64,000 nucleotides of DNA from Rhodospirillum sp. (GCA_013822765.1 PNKY01000010.1:1-64000); one strand, 5' to 3'; counted from the stretch's first letter, positions 51,082 through 60,084 are shown. Notes: generated by a model not told the origin, from the letters alone. Numbers and translations: made by a program.

Positions 51082-52962
51082 TCAATTCCGACAGGCGCTG
51101 CCGCTCGCCATCTTCTGCAAGTCGGGCGGCAGCGCTTCGGCGGCGGCGGTTGGCTGGCGCAGCCAGTCCTCGTTGCTGCCGGACAGCGGCGCGGCGCTAA
51201 GATTGTCGAGCGGGCCGCTGATCCGCACCGGGATATCGAGCGCGAAAAAGCTGGTGCTGTCGCGTTCGGTCCGGACCGTGAGATCGAGGCGCTTGCGCAC
51301 CAGGTCGATCTTGCCGGCGCCGACCGCGACCGCGGCCTGCGATTCCAGCCGCAGGGGCGAGATCACGCCGATGCCGTCGTTCAGGGTCACGACGCCGAGC
51401 AGGCAGCTGACCGGCACATATTCGTGCCGCTCGCGGAACAGGCCGCGCAGGTCGGCGGACAGCTGCTCGATCAGGCTCTGCGCCACCTGGCCGTCACGCA
51501 TCAGCAGCACCGCCGCGCCATCGCTGCGCTTCAGCGCCGCGCCGACGGTGCGGCCGCTCATGGTGAGGCTGGCGGCGGCGTCAAGCCGCCCGCGGATCTC
51601 GTCGCCGGTCGCGCCGAGCTCGCGCGCGAGCGCAGCGATCTCCGCCTTGGCGAGGCGCGTGCGCAGCGCGAGACGTCCGTCCTTACCCTTGCCTTTGAGC
51701 GTGCCGCCGGCGCTCAGCCGTCCGCCACCGAGCGCGAAGCTCAGCTCCTTCAGCGTGACATCGCCGCCGGCCAGACGTCCGTCGAGTGCCACCGTGCGCA
51801 GCTTGCGGCCGGCGATGGCGAGACTGGACGCGGTGATGTCCACGGTCGCATTCAGCTCCGATAGCGCTTCGGGATGCAGGGGCAGCGTGTCGAATTTGGT
51901 CGTGCCCTTGGCATTGCCAAACACGGCCGCGAGCGCATCGACGTCGAGGTCACTGAATCCAAGATCGAGCGTGATGTCATCGGGCTGTTTCGGCTTGCCT
52001 TCGATCAGCGCCAGCGCGCCGGAGAAATCCGATTGCTGCAAGCGTCCCTTGGCGGCGTCGAGCGACCAGTGGTCGCCGTTGCGCACCAGGATGCCGGCGA
52101 TGGTCAGCGGCAGGTCGGCCTTGGCCTTGCCGCCCATCGCGGCGATGAGGTCGTCGAGGGTGCGGGCCTCGATCGACAGCTCGCCGCGCACGCCCTCGAA
52201 GTCCAGCGGTTCCTGCATCGTGCCGTCGAAGGCGATGTCGGTGTCCGGCCCGGCGAGGGTGAAGCGCGTGCCGAACGGCACGTCATCGTCGCGCAGCACG
52301 GCGTAGGACTCGGTCGTGGCATCGAGCTGCGCCGGCACATCGTTGTAGGCGCCTTCGGCCATCAGCTGCACCGGCGTCTGCTCGCCCGGCGAGGCGATCG
52401 CGACGCGGTCGAGCCGGATGCCGAGGATGTTGCCGCTGCGGGTGCGGTAGGTGATGAGGGCCCGCTCGCCGGCGAAATCGATCAGGGTCGGAAACTGCGT
52501 ACGGTTCTTCGGCACCAGGCCGAACCCGCCCGGACCCGCGCTGCCGCCGAACTTCCAGTTCCCGATGCCATCGGGATCGCGCTCCAGCACCACGGCCACA
52601 TCCGAGATGCGCAGCTGCCGGTAGTGCAGCACGCCGTGCAGCAGCGGCCCGACCTCGAGTTGTGCGGAAAACGCCCCGATGCGCACCATCTCCGGCTTGC
52701 TGCCCCAGGGGGCATTGGCGATCGCGAGGTCGGTGAAATCGATGCGCAGGGGATCGGCCCAGCGCACCTGGAAGCTGCCGAAGCTGACGGTTCGGCCCAG
52801 CGCCTCGCTGGCTTCGCGCTCCACCAACGGCTTCAGGTCGGCCTGCGACAGATAGAGCGCTCCGGCACCCACAACCACCAGCAATAGGATTACCAACCCG
52901 AGCAGCGCCAGGCTGACACGGCGGACAATCCGGCCGGAGGTGGTGGGCTGAGCGCTTGGCAT
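51082..52962 (-). CDS. AsmA-family protein (inner-membrane anchored)
   Basis: 626 residues. An N-terminal membrane anchor (SLALLGLVILLLVVVGAGALYL) is followed by a long chain of beta-rich AsmA domain repeats. Family blocks are GRTVSFGSFQVRWADPLRIDFTDLAIANAPWGS, then LRISDVAVVLERD, and LRLESQAAVAVGAGKIDLVRKRLDLTVRTE with DIPVRISGPLDNL near the end. AsmA proteins of the VPS13-like bridge group help move lipids or affect outer-membrane assembly. It is upstream of the hydrolase-OsmC gene region on the same strand but separated by 57 bases. Confidence 0.9.
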   Translation of the reverse strand: MPSAQPTTSGRIVRRVSLALLGLVILLLVVVGAGALYLSQADLKPLVEREASEALGRTVSFGSFQVRWADPLRIDFTDLAIANAPWGSKPEMVRIGAFSAQLEVGPLLHGVLHYRQLRISDVAVVLERDPDGIGNWKFGGSAGPGGFGLVPKNRTQFPTLIDFAGERALITYRTRSGNILGIRLDRVAIASPGEQTPVQLMAEGAYNDVPAQLDATTESYAVLRDDDVPFGTRFTLAGPDTDIAFDGTMQEPLDFEGVRGELSIEARTLDDLIAAMGGKAKADLPLTIAGILVRNGDHWSLDAAKGRLQQSDFSGALALIEGKPKQPDDITLDLGFSDLDVDALAAVFGNAKGTTKFDTLPLHPEALSELNATVDITASSLAIAGRKLRTVALDGRLAGGDVTLKELSFALGGGRLSAGGTLKGKGKDGRLALRTRLAKAEIAALARELGATGDEIRGRLDAAASLTMSGRTVGAALKRSDGAAVLLMRDGQVAQSLIEQLSADLRGLFRERHEYVPVSCLLGVVTLNDGIGVISPLRLESQAAVAVGAGKIDLVRKRLDLTVRTERDSTSFFALDIPVRISGPLDNLSAAPLSGSNEDWLRQPTAAAEALPPDLQKMASGSACRN

Positions 52963-53019
52963 ACGCCGTCAACCCGTGGCGGGCACCGCGGGTTCCGCAG
53001 GCCGGCGCGCCCTGAGACC

Positions 53020-54237
53020 TTAGGCCATCCGGGTCTCGATCCTGATCTCCGAGGTCAGGGTGCGGTGGACCGGGCATTTGTCGGCGATTTCCATCAGCCG
53101 CGCCTTCTGCTCGGCATCGAGCGGGCCGTCGAGGCGGATGACGCGCTCGATGCGATCGAGCTTGCCGGTCTTGGTCTCGCACTCGGCGCAATCCTCGGCG
53201 TGGATCTTGGCGTGCCGCAGGGTGACGTGGGCGTTCTCCAGCGGCCATTTCTTGCGCTCGGCATACATCCGCACCGTCATCGCGGTGCAGGCGCCGAGAC
53301 CGGCCAGCAGGAAATCGTAAGGGCCGGGGCCGCTGTCGGTGCCGCCGACCTCGACCGGCTCGTCGGCGCGCAGCGGGTGGCCGTGGGCGGAGATGAGCTG
53401 CGGGAAGGTACCTTCGCCCGCGCCGGTCACCACCACGATACTAGCGGCGGCCACCGGCTGCGCGACCGCCGGCTCGTGCTCGATGTAGCGGTTGAGCCAC
53501 GCGGCCAGCAGGTCCGCGACATAGCCCGCGTCCTCGCGCTTGGAGAGGAAGTGGTCGGCGCCGTCGAGCGCAAAGAAGCTCTTGGGGTGCAGCGCCGCCT
53601 CGTAGGCCATGCGCGCATTCTCGATGCCGACGATCTTGTCGTTGGTGGCGTGGAAGATCAGCAGCGCGCGCTTGAGCTGGCGGAGGTTCTCAGCCGGAGC
53701 GTGGGTCATCAGGTCGTCGACGAACTCCTTGCGCACCGTGAACGGACGCCCGGCGAGGGTGACCGTGGCGACGCCGTCGCGCTTGATCGTCTCCAGCGAG
53801 TCGCCGAACAGGTGCTGCACATGCTGCGGGTCGAATGGCGCGTTGAGGGTCGCGACCGCTTCGCATTCCGGAATCTTCAACGCGGCCAGGCGCACGGCTG
53901 CGCCGCCCAGGCTGTGGCCGACCAGGATCCTGGGCGCCTCGTGCTCGGCACGCAGAAAGGCAGCCGCCGCCACCAGATCGGCGATGTTTGACGAGAAGCT
54001 GGTGTTGCCGAAATCCCCCGCCGAATTGCCGAGCCCGGTGAAATCGAAGCGCAGCACCGCGATGCCGCGCTCGGCGAGACCGGCCGAGATGCGCTGGGCC
54101 GCGAACACGTCCTTGGAGCAGGTGAAGCAATGGGCGAACAGCCCGAACGCACGCGGCCGCCCCATCGGGCGGTCGAGCCGCCCGGCCAGCAGGTCGCCAT
54201 TGGCGCCGCTAAACTCGATTTTGTCCGATCGGATCAT
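53020..54237 (-). CDS. Bifunctional alpha/beta hydrolase - OsmC fusion
   Basis: 405 residues from ATG 54237 (two ATGs lie up to 6 codons upstream). Residues 1-255: alpha/beta hydrolase with LFAHCFTCSKDVFAAQRI, nucleophile Ser109 in ILVGHSLGGAAVRLA, the acid region IFHATNDKIVGIEN and His in GADHFLSKRE. Residues ~260-405: OsmC domain with Cys in GLGACTAMTVRMYAERK and DKCPVHRTL, the peroxidatic/resolving pair. Fusions of this type occur in proteobacteria; the substrate is unknown. Two further OsmC-type genes follow within 6 kb. Confidence 0.93.
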   Translation of the reverse strand: MIRSDKIEFSGANGDLLAGRLDRPMGRPRAFGLFAHCFTCSKDVFAAQRISAGLAERGIAVLRFDFTGLGNSAGDFGNTSFSSNIADLVAAAAFLRAEHEAPRILVGHSLGGAAVRLAALKIPECEAVATLNAPFDPQHVQHLFGDSLETIKRDGVATVTLAGRPFTVRKEFVDDLMTHAPAENLRQLKRALLIFHATNDKIVGIENARMAYEAALHPKSFFALDGADHFLSKREDAGYVADLLAAWLNRYIEHEPAVAQPVAAASIVVVTGAGEGTFPQLISAHGHPLRADEPVEVGGTDSGPGPYDFLLAGLGACTAMTVRMYAERKKWPLENAHVTLRHAKIHAEDCAECETKTGKLDRIERVIRLDGPLDAEQKARLMEIADKCPVHRTLTSEIRIETRMA

Positions 54238-54286
54238 CACCGCCTCCCGCATCACAGCAGCAGGCGGAGTATAAGCGGTGTGCCGG

Positions 54287-55258
54287 CTAGAAATTCAGCC
54301 CGAAATTCACCGAGGCGACATGGTTGGCCGGGTTCTGGACCGGGGCGTCGGTGATGGTCTGCTCGAAGTCGTAGCCGGCCGAGATGTGCCATTCCGCGCC
54401 GGTGGTGCTGGCGATGCTCCAGTCGCTCTTCACGTTGAGCCGGTGGTTGAGATCGTGACGGCGGGCGTCGGCGTGGTTGTCGTCGTAGCCGCGGGTGACG
54501 GCGGTCATGCTGTAGCTGCCGTCGAGGCTCCAGCCCGGCGCCAGCTTCAGGTGCGCGATCATGGTCGGCCCCTGGCTGAAGCGGAAATGCGAGGCGAGCG
54601 GGCCGTCGGTGGTGTTGAAGCCGTAGGCCAGCTCCAGGTTGCTGCCGTCGAACAGGTCGATGTTGACGCCGAGGCGGCCGTTGCCGGCCTGGCGGTTGTC
54701 GGTATAGAGCATCTCCGACACGCGCCAGGACTGGCCGACCGTGGCGGTCAGATCGAAGTTGGCGCCGATCGCCTGCCACAGCTTGCTTTCCAGCGCGTAG
54801 TCCATGTGGTCGAGCACGTCGCGCTGCATGCTGGCGTAGACCGACGGCTTCAGCAGCAGGCCGCTGCCGCCTTCCTGATACTTGAGCGCGACGTCGCCGC
54901 CGATCTTGCCGCTGGACAGGATGCCGGTGCCGTTGTCGGTGTGGATGCGGCTGACGAGGCCGCTGGTCTTCATCGAGACATTGCTGCCGAGATCGAAGTC
55001 GAAGGTTCCGGCGACGCCCGCCGCGATGCTGGGCGCGGCGCCGTCCTGCCGCTTGCCGCCGAGCACCACCGGGACGCCGGCGAGGTCGAGGCGCTTCTTC
55101 TTGCTGAGATCGACTTCGTCCGCCAGGCGGTTGCTGGCAATATCGACGAACAGGTTCATCGGCTGGGACGCATTCGTATCGCCCGCCGACGAGAACATGA
55201 CGAAGCTGAGATAGAGCGACAGCGCGCATAAGGACGCTCGGCGCAGGCGCCGTACCAA
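54287..55258 (-). CDS. Outer-membrane beta-barrel protein (SLAM/DUF560-barrel-like)
   Basis: 323 residues from TTG 55258, which has AGAGGGC upstream and opens a signal peptide (RRASLCALSLYLSFVMFSSAGDTNA). The rest is a repeated barrel: RLDLAGVPVVLGGKRQDG, GGDVALKYQEGGSGLLLKPSVY, GRLGVNIDLFDGSNLELAYGFN, ending GLNF with terminal Phe. The strand pattern and start resemble the C-terminal barrel of surface-lipoprotein-assembly (SLAM/DUF560) proteins but without their TPR part. The family call is tentative. It faces away from the hydrolase gene. Confidence 0.66.
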   Translation of the reverse strand: MVRRLRRASLCALSLYLSFVMFSSAGDTNASQPMNLFVDIASNRLADEVDLSKKKRLDLAGVPVVLGGKRQDGAAPSIAAGVAGTFDFDLGSNVSMKTSGLVSRIHTDNGTGILSSGKIGGDVALKYQEGGSGLLLKPSVYASMQRDVLDHMDYALESKLWQAIGANFDLTATVGQSWRVSEMLYTDNRQAGNGRLGVNIDLFDGSNLELAYGFNTTDGPLASHFRFSQGPTMIAHLKLAPGWSLDGSYSMTAVTRGYDDNHADARRHDLNHRLNVKSDWSIASTTGAEWHISAGYDFEQTITDAPVQNPANHVASVNFGLNF

Positions 55259-55608
55259 GATCTGCCCTCTGCTCAACGCGCGATGCGATAACGTTGCGCG
55301 GTGTCCTGTCAAATCAGGACAGACCGCAACTGGCCCCGAGTACATAGCAATCCCCCCGACAGCCTTAGCCAATAGACTGCCGCTATGATGGTTATTTTTG
55401 AATTAAGGCGCAGTGATGGCGTTCACAGCGCGGGCGCTTGTCACAGCGTGCAGGCGTGGAGTTGTTCCAAGGTATCTAGTTCGATCGGACTAGAGGGACA
55501 CGATCGTGCCGCGCGATTTGTGGCGCGCGAGTCACACGCAAGTCGCGCGTGATGCGCGACTCGAGGCGGCAACCGCGGGGAAACGATTTTCGATGCGCAG
55601 TGTGTGCG

Positions 55609-56208
55609 CTACAGCACGCTGATGACCTGCCCGGTCAGCGCGCCCTCGACCGATTTGACGTAGGCGTTGGCGACGCGCTTGCCCGGCACCGCGTCGTGGC
55701 CGCGGAAGTACGGGCCGTACGAGGGCAGCGATTCCTCGAGCACGCCGGGGCTGATCGCGTTGATGCGCAGGCCGCGCGGTAGTTCGATCGCGGCGGCGCG
55801 CACGAAGGAGTCGAGCGCGCCGTTGACCAGGCTGGCGCCGGCGCCGAGGCGGATCGGATCGTGGCTTAGCACGCCGCTGGTGAGGGTAAAGGAACCGCCG
55901 TCCTTCACGAAGTCGCGGCCGATCAGCACTAGGTTGACCTGGCCCATCAGCTTGTCCTTGAGGCCGATGGCGAACTCCGCCTCGGTCATCTTGGCGAACT
56001 CGCCGAAATGCACCTTGCCGGCGGCGGAGACCACCGCGTCGATCTTGCCGACCTGGTCGAACATCTTGCGGATCGAGCCGGAGTCCTTGATGTCGACGCG
56101 CACGTCGCCGCTCTTGGAGCCGGCCTTGACGATCTCGTGGCGCTCGGCGAGCGCGCTCGCAACGAACGCGCCGACGGTTCCGCTGGCGCCGACGATCAGA
56201 ATTTTCAT
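55609..56208 (-). CDS. Short-chain dehydrogenase-like (YwfM-type) protein
   Basis: 199 residues. The Rossmann start is ILIVGASGTVGAFVASAL (NAD(P)H loop) and DIKDSGSIRKMFDQVGKIDAVVSAAGKV replaces NNAG. The short length, the absence of a clear YxxxK (LVNGALDSFVRAAA), and RINAISPGVLEESLP fit the small SDR group. Activity and substrate are uncertain. Confidence 0.88.
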   Translation of the reverse strand: MKILIVGASGTVGAFVASALAERHEIVKAGSKSGDVRVDIKDSGSIRKMFDQVGKIDAVVSAAGKVHFGEFAKMTEAEFAIGLKDKLMGQVNLVLIGRDFVKDGGSFTLTSGVLSHDPIRLGAGASLVNGALDSFVRAAAIELPRGLRINAISPGVLEESLPSYGPYFRGHDAVPGKRVANAYVKSVEGALTGQVISVL

Positions 56209-56244
56209 GACACTGTTCTCCTCTTCTTTGCGGCGGAAAATGCT

Positions 56245-56721
56245 CTAGGCGAATTGCGCCGGCACGACCGCGGTGACGATTTCGGTCTTCACCGAGTTGG
56301 CGATGAAACATTCCTCGTGCGACTTGTGATGCAGCGCCGCGATGTCGGAGTCGCTCGGGCGCTTGTCGCCGGAGAACACGATGCGCGGGTTGAGCGTGAC
56401 CTTGGCGACCATGAGCCTGCCTTGTCCGTCCTTGCCCATCTCGCCGGCCGCGGCATCTTCGTACGAGTCGATTCGGAACCCGGCGCGCGATGCGAAGTCG
56501 AGGAAGAACAGCATATGGCACGAGGACAGGCTGGCGATGAAAGCTTCCTCGGGATCCACCGCCGCGGCAACCGAATGGCGCGGCACCACGAAGGGCGAGG
56601 AAGAGGCCGGCACCTCGACGCCTTCATCAAAGCGCCAGAGGTGGCCGCGCGAATATTGCCGGTCGGTGAAAATCTGATCGCCGCGTCGCCACAGCACGGT
56701 CGCGCGATAGGCATGCGCCAT
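56245..56721 (-). CDS. OsmC-family protein
   Basis: 158 residues. Peroxidatic Cys is in IASLSSCHMLFFLDFA and the resolving Cys in KSHEECFIANSVKTEI. GHLWRFDEGVEVPASSSPFVV and AAAVDPEEAF are typical of the small OsmC branch. It reduces organic hydroperoxides by family. Upstream is secB (56841) on the same strand, 119 bases away. Confidence 0.92.
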   Translation of the reverse strand: MAHAYRATVLWRRGDQIFTDRQYSRGHLWRFDEGVEVPASSSPFVVPRHSVAAAVDPEEAFIASLSSCHMLFFLDFASRAGFRIDSYEDAAAGEMGKDGQGRLMVAKVTLNPRIVFSGDKRPSDSDIAALHHKSHEECFIANSVKTEIVTAVVPAQFA

Positions 56722-56840
56722 TGTCGTCTCCCCATTGAAGCGCAGGCGGCAATCTTTCGGTCGACGCCGGGCGCGATGCAACAGCGTTCGACGGTGGGCT
56801 GCTGCGCAGGAGACGCATGCGTGCTTGAAGCGGGCGCGCC

Positions 56841-57362
56841 TTAATTGAGCGCGGACTTGCCTTCGCCCGCTGCTGCGGCGCCGCCGGTCTGCTTCATCAC
56901 CTCTTCTCTCTTCTCGCGGTAGAGCGCGGCGAAATCGATCGGATTGATGAGCAGCGGCGGGAAGCCGCCGGCGGCGACGGCGCTGGCGATCACCTGGCGC
57001 GCGAACGGGAACAGCAGGCGCGGCGCCTCGATCATGATGAGGGGCAGCACCGATTCCTGCGAGACGCGGCCCAGGCGGAACACGCCGCCATACTCGCACT
57101 CGGTCACATAGACGACCTTATCGCCGGCCTTGGCCTCGACCGCCAGGAACAGCACGATCTCGATCTCCGGCGGGGTGCGCGGCTGCACCCGCACGTCGAC
57201 CCGGACGGTGCCATGCGGCACTTCCTTGAGCGTCAGCAGGGCATCCGGGCCGCCCGGGTTCTCGAACGACAAGTCTTTGACATATTGGGAAACAACGGTG
57301 AGGGGGAAGCCGCCGGCCTGGGGGTTGCCGGTGTCGCCTTCCTGCTTGTCATTCTCGGCCAT
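56841..57362 (-). CDS. secB: Protein-export chaperone SecB
   Basis: 173 residues. The SecB core is FPLTVVSQYVKDLSFENPGGPDALL, RVDVRVQPR, EIEIVLFLAVEAKAGDKVVYVTECEYGGVFRL and the GGFPPLLINPIDFAALYREK end. SecB keeps preproteins unfolded and hands them to SecA, which suits a cell making this many porins. The acidic/glycine tail is longer than in E. coli, as in other alphaproteobacteria. Confidence 0.96.
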   Translation of the reverse strand: MAENDKQEGDTGNPQAGGFPLTVVSQYVKDLSFENPGGPDALLTLKEVPHGTVRVDVRVQPRTPPEIEIVLFLAVEAKAGDKVVYVTECEYGGVFRLGRVSQESVLPLIMIEAPRLLFPFARQVIASAVAAGGFPPLLINPIDFAALYREKREEVMKQTGGAAAAGEGKSALN

Positions 57363-57555
57363 TTGAAAGGTCCTGGATCGGGTTGGTTCAATCTGGCCGT
57401 TCCGCTATCACTTCCCGGCGCGCAAGGCAATCGCGGCCCATGTCGGGCGCGATCAGTCGCGGAATTGCCGCTTTGGGATTGGGGGAGCGGCTGTTAAGGT
57501 ATCGGACGTGATGGTGCGCGGGCGAAACTGAAGCGCCCGCGAAGGTTGGTGTTAA

Positions 57556-58140
57556 ATGCGCCTCTTCGTGGCCCTGGCGTTGCCGGACAACATCCGCTGG
57601 CAACTGCGTCTTCTTTCCGGCGGGCTGGCAGGCGCGATGCGATGGGTGCCGCCGGAAAATCTCCATATCACGCTGCGGTTCCTGGGCGAGGTCGACGGCC
57701 GCGACGCCCATTACGTCGATGCGGCCCTCGCCGGCATCCGCGCCCCGCGCTTTTTGCTGCGCCTCAAGGGGGTCGACGCCTTCACCTCCAGCCAGCGGGT
57801 CAAGGCGGTCTATGCCGGGGTCGAGAAGCAGCCGGCGCTCCAGCACCTGCATGACAAGGTGGAATCGGCGGTGGTGCGCGCCGGCCTGGAGCCGGACGGC
57901 CAGAAATACGTCCCGCACGTCACCCTGACCCGGCCCAAGGACACCCCGCTCAACAAGCTGCAACACTATCTGGCCGATCACAGCCTGTTCAAGACCGAGC
58001 CGTTCGAGGTCACGCACTTCACGCTCTATTCGAGCGAGATGGGGAGCGAGCAGTCGGTCTATACCGCGTTACAGTCCTATGCCCTCAGCACGCCCAACGT
58101 CCTCGCCGACGCGGCAGCGGAAAAGCGCGACGCGCTCTGA
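57556..58140 (+). CDS. thpR: RNA 2',3'-cyclic phosphodiesterase ThpR
   Basis: 194 residues. The two catalytic HxTx motifs are H37-I-T39-L (ENLHITLRFLGEV) and H121-V-T123-L (PHVTLTRPKD). It starts MRLFVALALPDNIRW, typical of the family. It hydrolyses 2',3'-cyclic phosphates on RNA ends. The C-terminal ~20 residues extend slightly beyond the usual end. Confidence 0.95.
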   Translation: MRLFVALALPDNIRWQLRLLSGGLAGAMRWVPPENLHITLRFLGEVDGRDAHYVDAALAGIRAPRFLLRLKGVDAFTSSQRVKAVYAGVEKQPALQHLHDKVESAVVRAGLEPDGQKYVPHVTLTRPKDTPLNKLQHYLADHSLFKTEPFEVTHFTLYSSEMGSEQSVYTALQSYALSTPNVLADAAAEKRDAL

Positions 58141-58141
58141 G

Positions 58142-58531
58142 TTACGCCGCGGCCTTGGGCGCGATGCGGGTGCGGAAGATGATCACCGCGAACACCAGGA
58201 AGCCGAGAAGCAGCAGCAGCGATCCGATCGCGGCCAGCGGCGCGAGCGCGAGGTCGTTGCCGAGCGCGATGCCGCTGAGGCCGGACATGAAGACCAGCAG
58301 GCCGATCAGGCACAGCGTGTAGTGCACCTTGGGCAGCACGCCCGCGGCCGCCTGCGGCGCCAGCGCGTAGTAGCCGCCGAAGATGAAGAACGAGACCCAG
58401 CCCAGCAGGTTGAGATGCGCGTGCATGTGCGCCAGGCGGAAGTCCTGGTTGATGCCCATGAAGATGCCGAGCAGGATGCCGGCGATCGCGAGCAGGATGG
58501 CGGTGCGGAAGAACAAGGATGGAATCGACAT
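58142..58531 (-). CDS. Small four-helix membrane protein with a His-rich helix (paralog A)
   Basis: 129 residues with four transmembrane segments. The second helix region DFRLAHMHAHLNLLGWVSFFIFGGYYALAP has the pattern HMHAHxNLLGW, reminiscent of heme-copper oxidase subunit I/NorB helix 1 with possible metal or heme ligands. It lacks the rest of an oxidase. A homolog without most of these His is next door at 58645. Function unknown. Confidence 0.68.
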   Translation of the reverse strand: MSIPSLFFRTAILLAIAGILLGIFMGINQDFRLAHMHAHLNLLGWVSFFIFGGYYALAPQAAAGVLPKVHYTLCLIGLLVFMSGLSGIALGNDLALAPLAAIGSLLLLLGFLVFAVIIFRTRIAPKAAA

Positions 58532-58594
58532 GACTCAGCCCCTCAATGCGTATGGTCATCAATACATATCGGACCATATGCCGTGAGGGCCAGG

Positions 58595-58622
58595 GCCCGG
58601 TGTGACCTGGGCCACACCGGGC
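58595..58622 (-). terminator. Perfect 10-bp inverted repeat between the two membrane paralogs
   Basis: GCCCGGTGTG and CACACCGGGC pair around an 8-base loop, 22 bases past the stop of the upstream gene (minus strand). No T run follows, so it may be a factor-dependent terminator or an mRNA-stabilising hairpin. Confidence 0.55.
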
Positions 58623-58644
58623 GCGAGGAGTCAGGCCATCGGGT

Positions 58645-59016
58645 TCAACGCTGGGCGGCGGTCTCGCGGGTCGCGAACACGATGATCGCGAACAGCACGA
58701 AGCCGACAGCGACGATGAAGGCGCCGATGATGCGGAACGGATCGAAGAACGGGTTGCCCCACTCCGTGCCCGTGATGCCGATCGCTTCGACGATCACGCC
58801 GACCAGCGCCACCACATAGTGCAGCTTGGCAAGGCCGCCCGCGGCGGCGGCGATGGTGCGGTAGTAGAGGCCGTAGGCCATGAACGAACCCCAGCCGAGC
58901 ACGAACAGCACGACCTCGGCATGCAGGGCGCGGTAGTCGTGGGTGGCCGTCATCCACAGTGCCAGGCCCGCGGCCACCAAGGCGAAGACGACGGAAGTCC
59001 TGAAGCAGAGCGACGC
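58645..59016 (-). CDS. Small four-helix membrane protein (paralog B)
   Basis: 123 residues from ATG 59016, same length and layout as 58142-58531: MASLCFRTSVVFALVAAGLALWM, then YRALHAEVVLFVLGWGSFMAYGLYYRTIA. The His cluster is reduced to one (ALHAEV), so any metal or heme site has been lost or moved. It lies upstream of paralog A on the same strand, likely one transcript, with a hairpin between. Confidence 0.7.
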   Translation of the reverse strand, partial: ASLCFRTSVVFALVAAGLALWMTATHDYRALHAEVVLFVLGWGSFMAYGLYYRTIAAAAGGLAKLHYVVALVGVIVEAIGITGTEWGNPFFDPFRIIGAFIVAVGFVLFAIIVFATRETAAQR

Positions 59017-59121
59017 CATTGCGACCTCACGCGTTGTTGCACCCGCCGGCACAACCTCGAAGTGTCACGAAAGGTTCCCGAATGGACCGGGCGGCGACGC
59101 ACCATGGCGCCACCACACCGC

Positions 59122-59216
59122 CATCACCCCGGCCTTGAGCCGGGGTCCATCGTGCAACCGCTCGTGCAGCGGTGGAATGGATCCCGGCTCGCGCTTCGCT
59201 TGGCCGGGATGACGGG
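59122..59216. repeat. Composite palindromic repeat element
   Basis: CCCCGGCCTTGAGCCGGGG, then ~40 bases, then ATCCCGGCTCGCGCTTCGC and TTGGCCGGGATGACG. Both halves are dyads of the widespread alphaproteobacterial CCGGGATGACG repeat. No coding potential. Confidence 0.75.
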
Positions 59217-59260
59217 TGAGTGTGTGCGCTTACGGTGCGACACCGCAGGCAAACTCGTAG

Positions 59261-59283
59261 ATGGTCGTGCCAAGCACGACCAT
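59261..59283. repeat. Palindromic repeat ATGGTCGTGC-CAA-GCACGACCAT
   Basis: Perfect 10-bp inverted repeat, 3-base loop, preceded by AAACTCGTAG; sister of the element at 49481-49503. It ends 18 bases before the Ohr stop on the opposite strand. Confidence 0.7.
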
Positions 59284-59300
59284 GGTTTGAGGCGGGCGCC

Positions 59301-59735
59301 TCAAACCACCTTCAACCGCACGTCGATGGTGTTCTTGATCGCGTGCGAGTAGGGGCACACGACGTGCGCCTTCTGCACCAATGCTTCGGCGGCGGCGCGG
59401 TCGAGGTCGGGGACCTTGATCGCAAGCTCGACGTCGATGCTGAAACCCCTGCCGTCGTCGCGCGGGCCGATGCCGACCGTGGCGGTGACGCTGGTGGCGT
59501 CGGAGATCTTCAGCTTCTCCTGGCCCGCGACGAATTTCATCGCGCCGAGGAAGCAGGCGGAATAGCCGCACGCGAACAGCTGCTCGGGATTGGTGCCCTT
59601 GCCGCCGGGCGGATTGCCGGGGCCGCCCAATTCCTTGGGCGTGATCAGATCGAGATCGAGCACGCCGTCGGCGGTCTTCGAATGGCCGGTGCGTCCGCCG
59701 GTCGATGTGCCTTGTGTGGTGTAGAGAACCTTCAT
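59301..59735 (-). CDS. ohr: Organic hydroperoxide reductase Ohr
   Basis: 144 residues. It belongs to the OsmC superfamily, Ohr branch. The peroxidatic Cys is C61 (GYSACFLGAM) with a preceding FACGYSA, and the resolving C127 lies in KAHVVCPYSHAIKNT. TPKELGGPGN and GGKGTNPEQLFA are Ohr hallmarks. It detoxifies organic peroxides using lipoylated proteins as reductants. No OhrR regulator is adjacent. Confidence 0.94.
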   Translation of the reverse strand: MKVLYTTQGTSTGGRTGHSKTADGVLDLDLITPKELGGPGNPPGGKGTNPEQLFACGYSACFLGAMKFVAGQEKLKISDATSVTATVGIGPRDDGRGFSIDVELAIKVPDLDRAAAEALVQKAHVVCPYSHAIKNTIDVRLKVV

Positions 59736-59853
59736 CGCATCTCTCCCTGCCGCTGTTGGAAGCCCTCAGCACGATCTTGGCAGTTGCCGTCGCGCTTTCA
59801 AGCGGTGCGAAGAGGATTGCGGATTTGTTGGGAGGAGATGGCGCGGTCGGCCG

Positions 59854-59997
59854 TTAGCTGTTTTGCGGCTCGCGGGGTGTTTCCCGCTCGGCTTTGCGGC
59901 GGGCGGTCTCTTCTTCGCGCTTCTGCAGCTTTTCCTGCTTCTTCTGCTCCTTGGCGCGGTTGCGGTCGGAGCGCTGCTGGAAGTAGTTGGGCTTCAT
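59854..59997 (-). CDS. Small Lys/Arg/Glu-rich coiled-coil protein, 47 residues
   Basis: ATG 59997, stop 59854. MKPNYFQQRSDRNRAKEQKK, then QEKLQKREEETARRKAERE and TPREPQNS. It is highly charged and almost certainly alpha-helical. The opening PNYFQQRSDRNRAKEQKK is a pattern I recall from small alphaproteobacterial proteins. It lies between the cold-shock gene and ohr on the same strand. Function unknown. Confidence 0.68.
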   Translation of the reverse strand: MKPNYFQQRSDRNRAKEQKKQEKLQKREEETARRKAERETPREPQNS

Positions 59998-60030
59998 CGC
60001 CACGGCCGCTCTCCTGGAACAGGGATGCAG

Positions 60031-60065
60031 AAAACCGTCGGGAGGCGCCGGTGAGGGCGCCTCCC
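60031..60065 (-). terminator. Rho-independent terminator after the cold-shock gene
   Basis: Perfect 10-bp stem GGGAGGCGCC / GGCGCCTCCC with loop GGTGAG (plus-strand reading). On the minus strand a TTTT run follows shortly after, past GACGG. It ends the cold-shock transcript. Confidence 0.75.
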
Positions 60066-60084
60066 GTTACGGAATCGATCGAGA

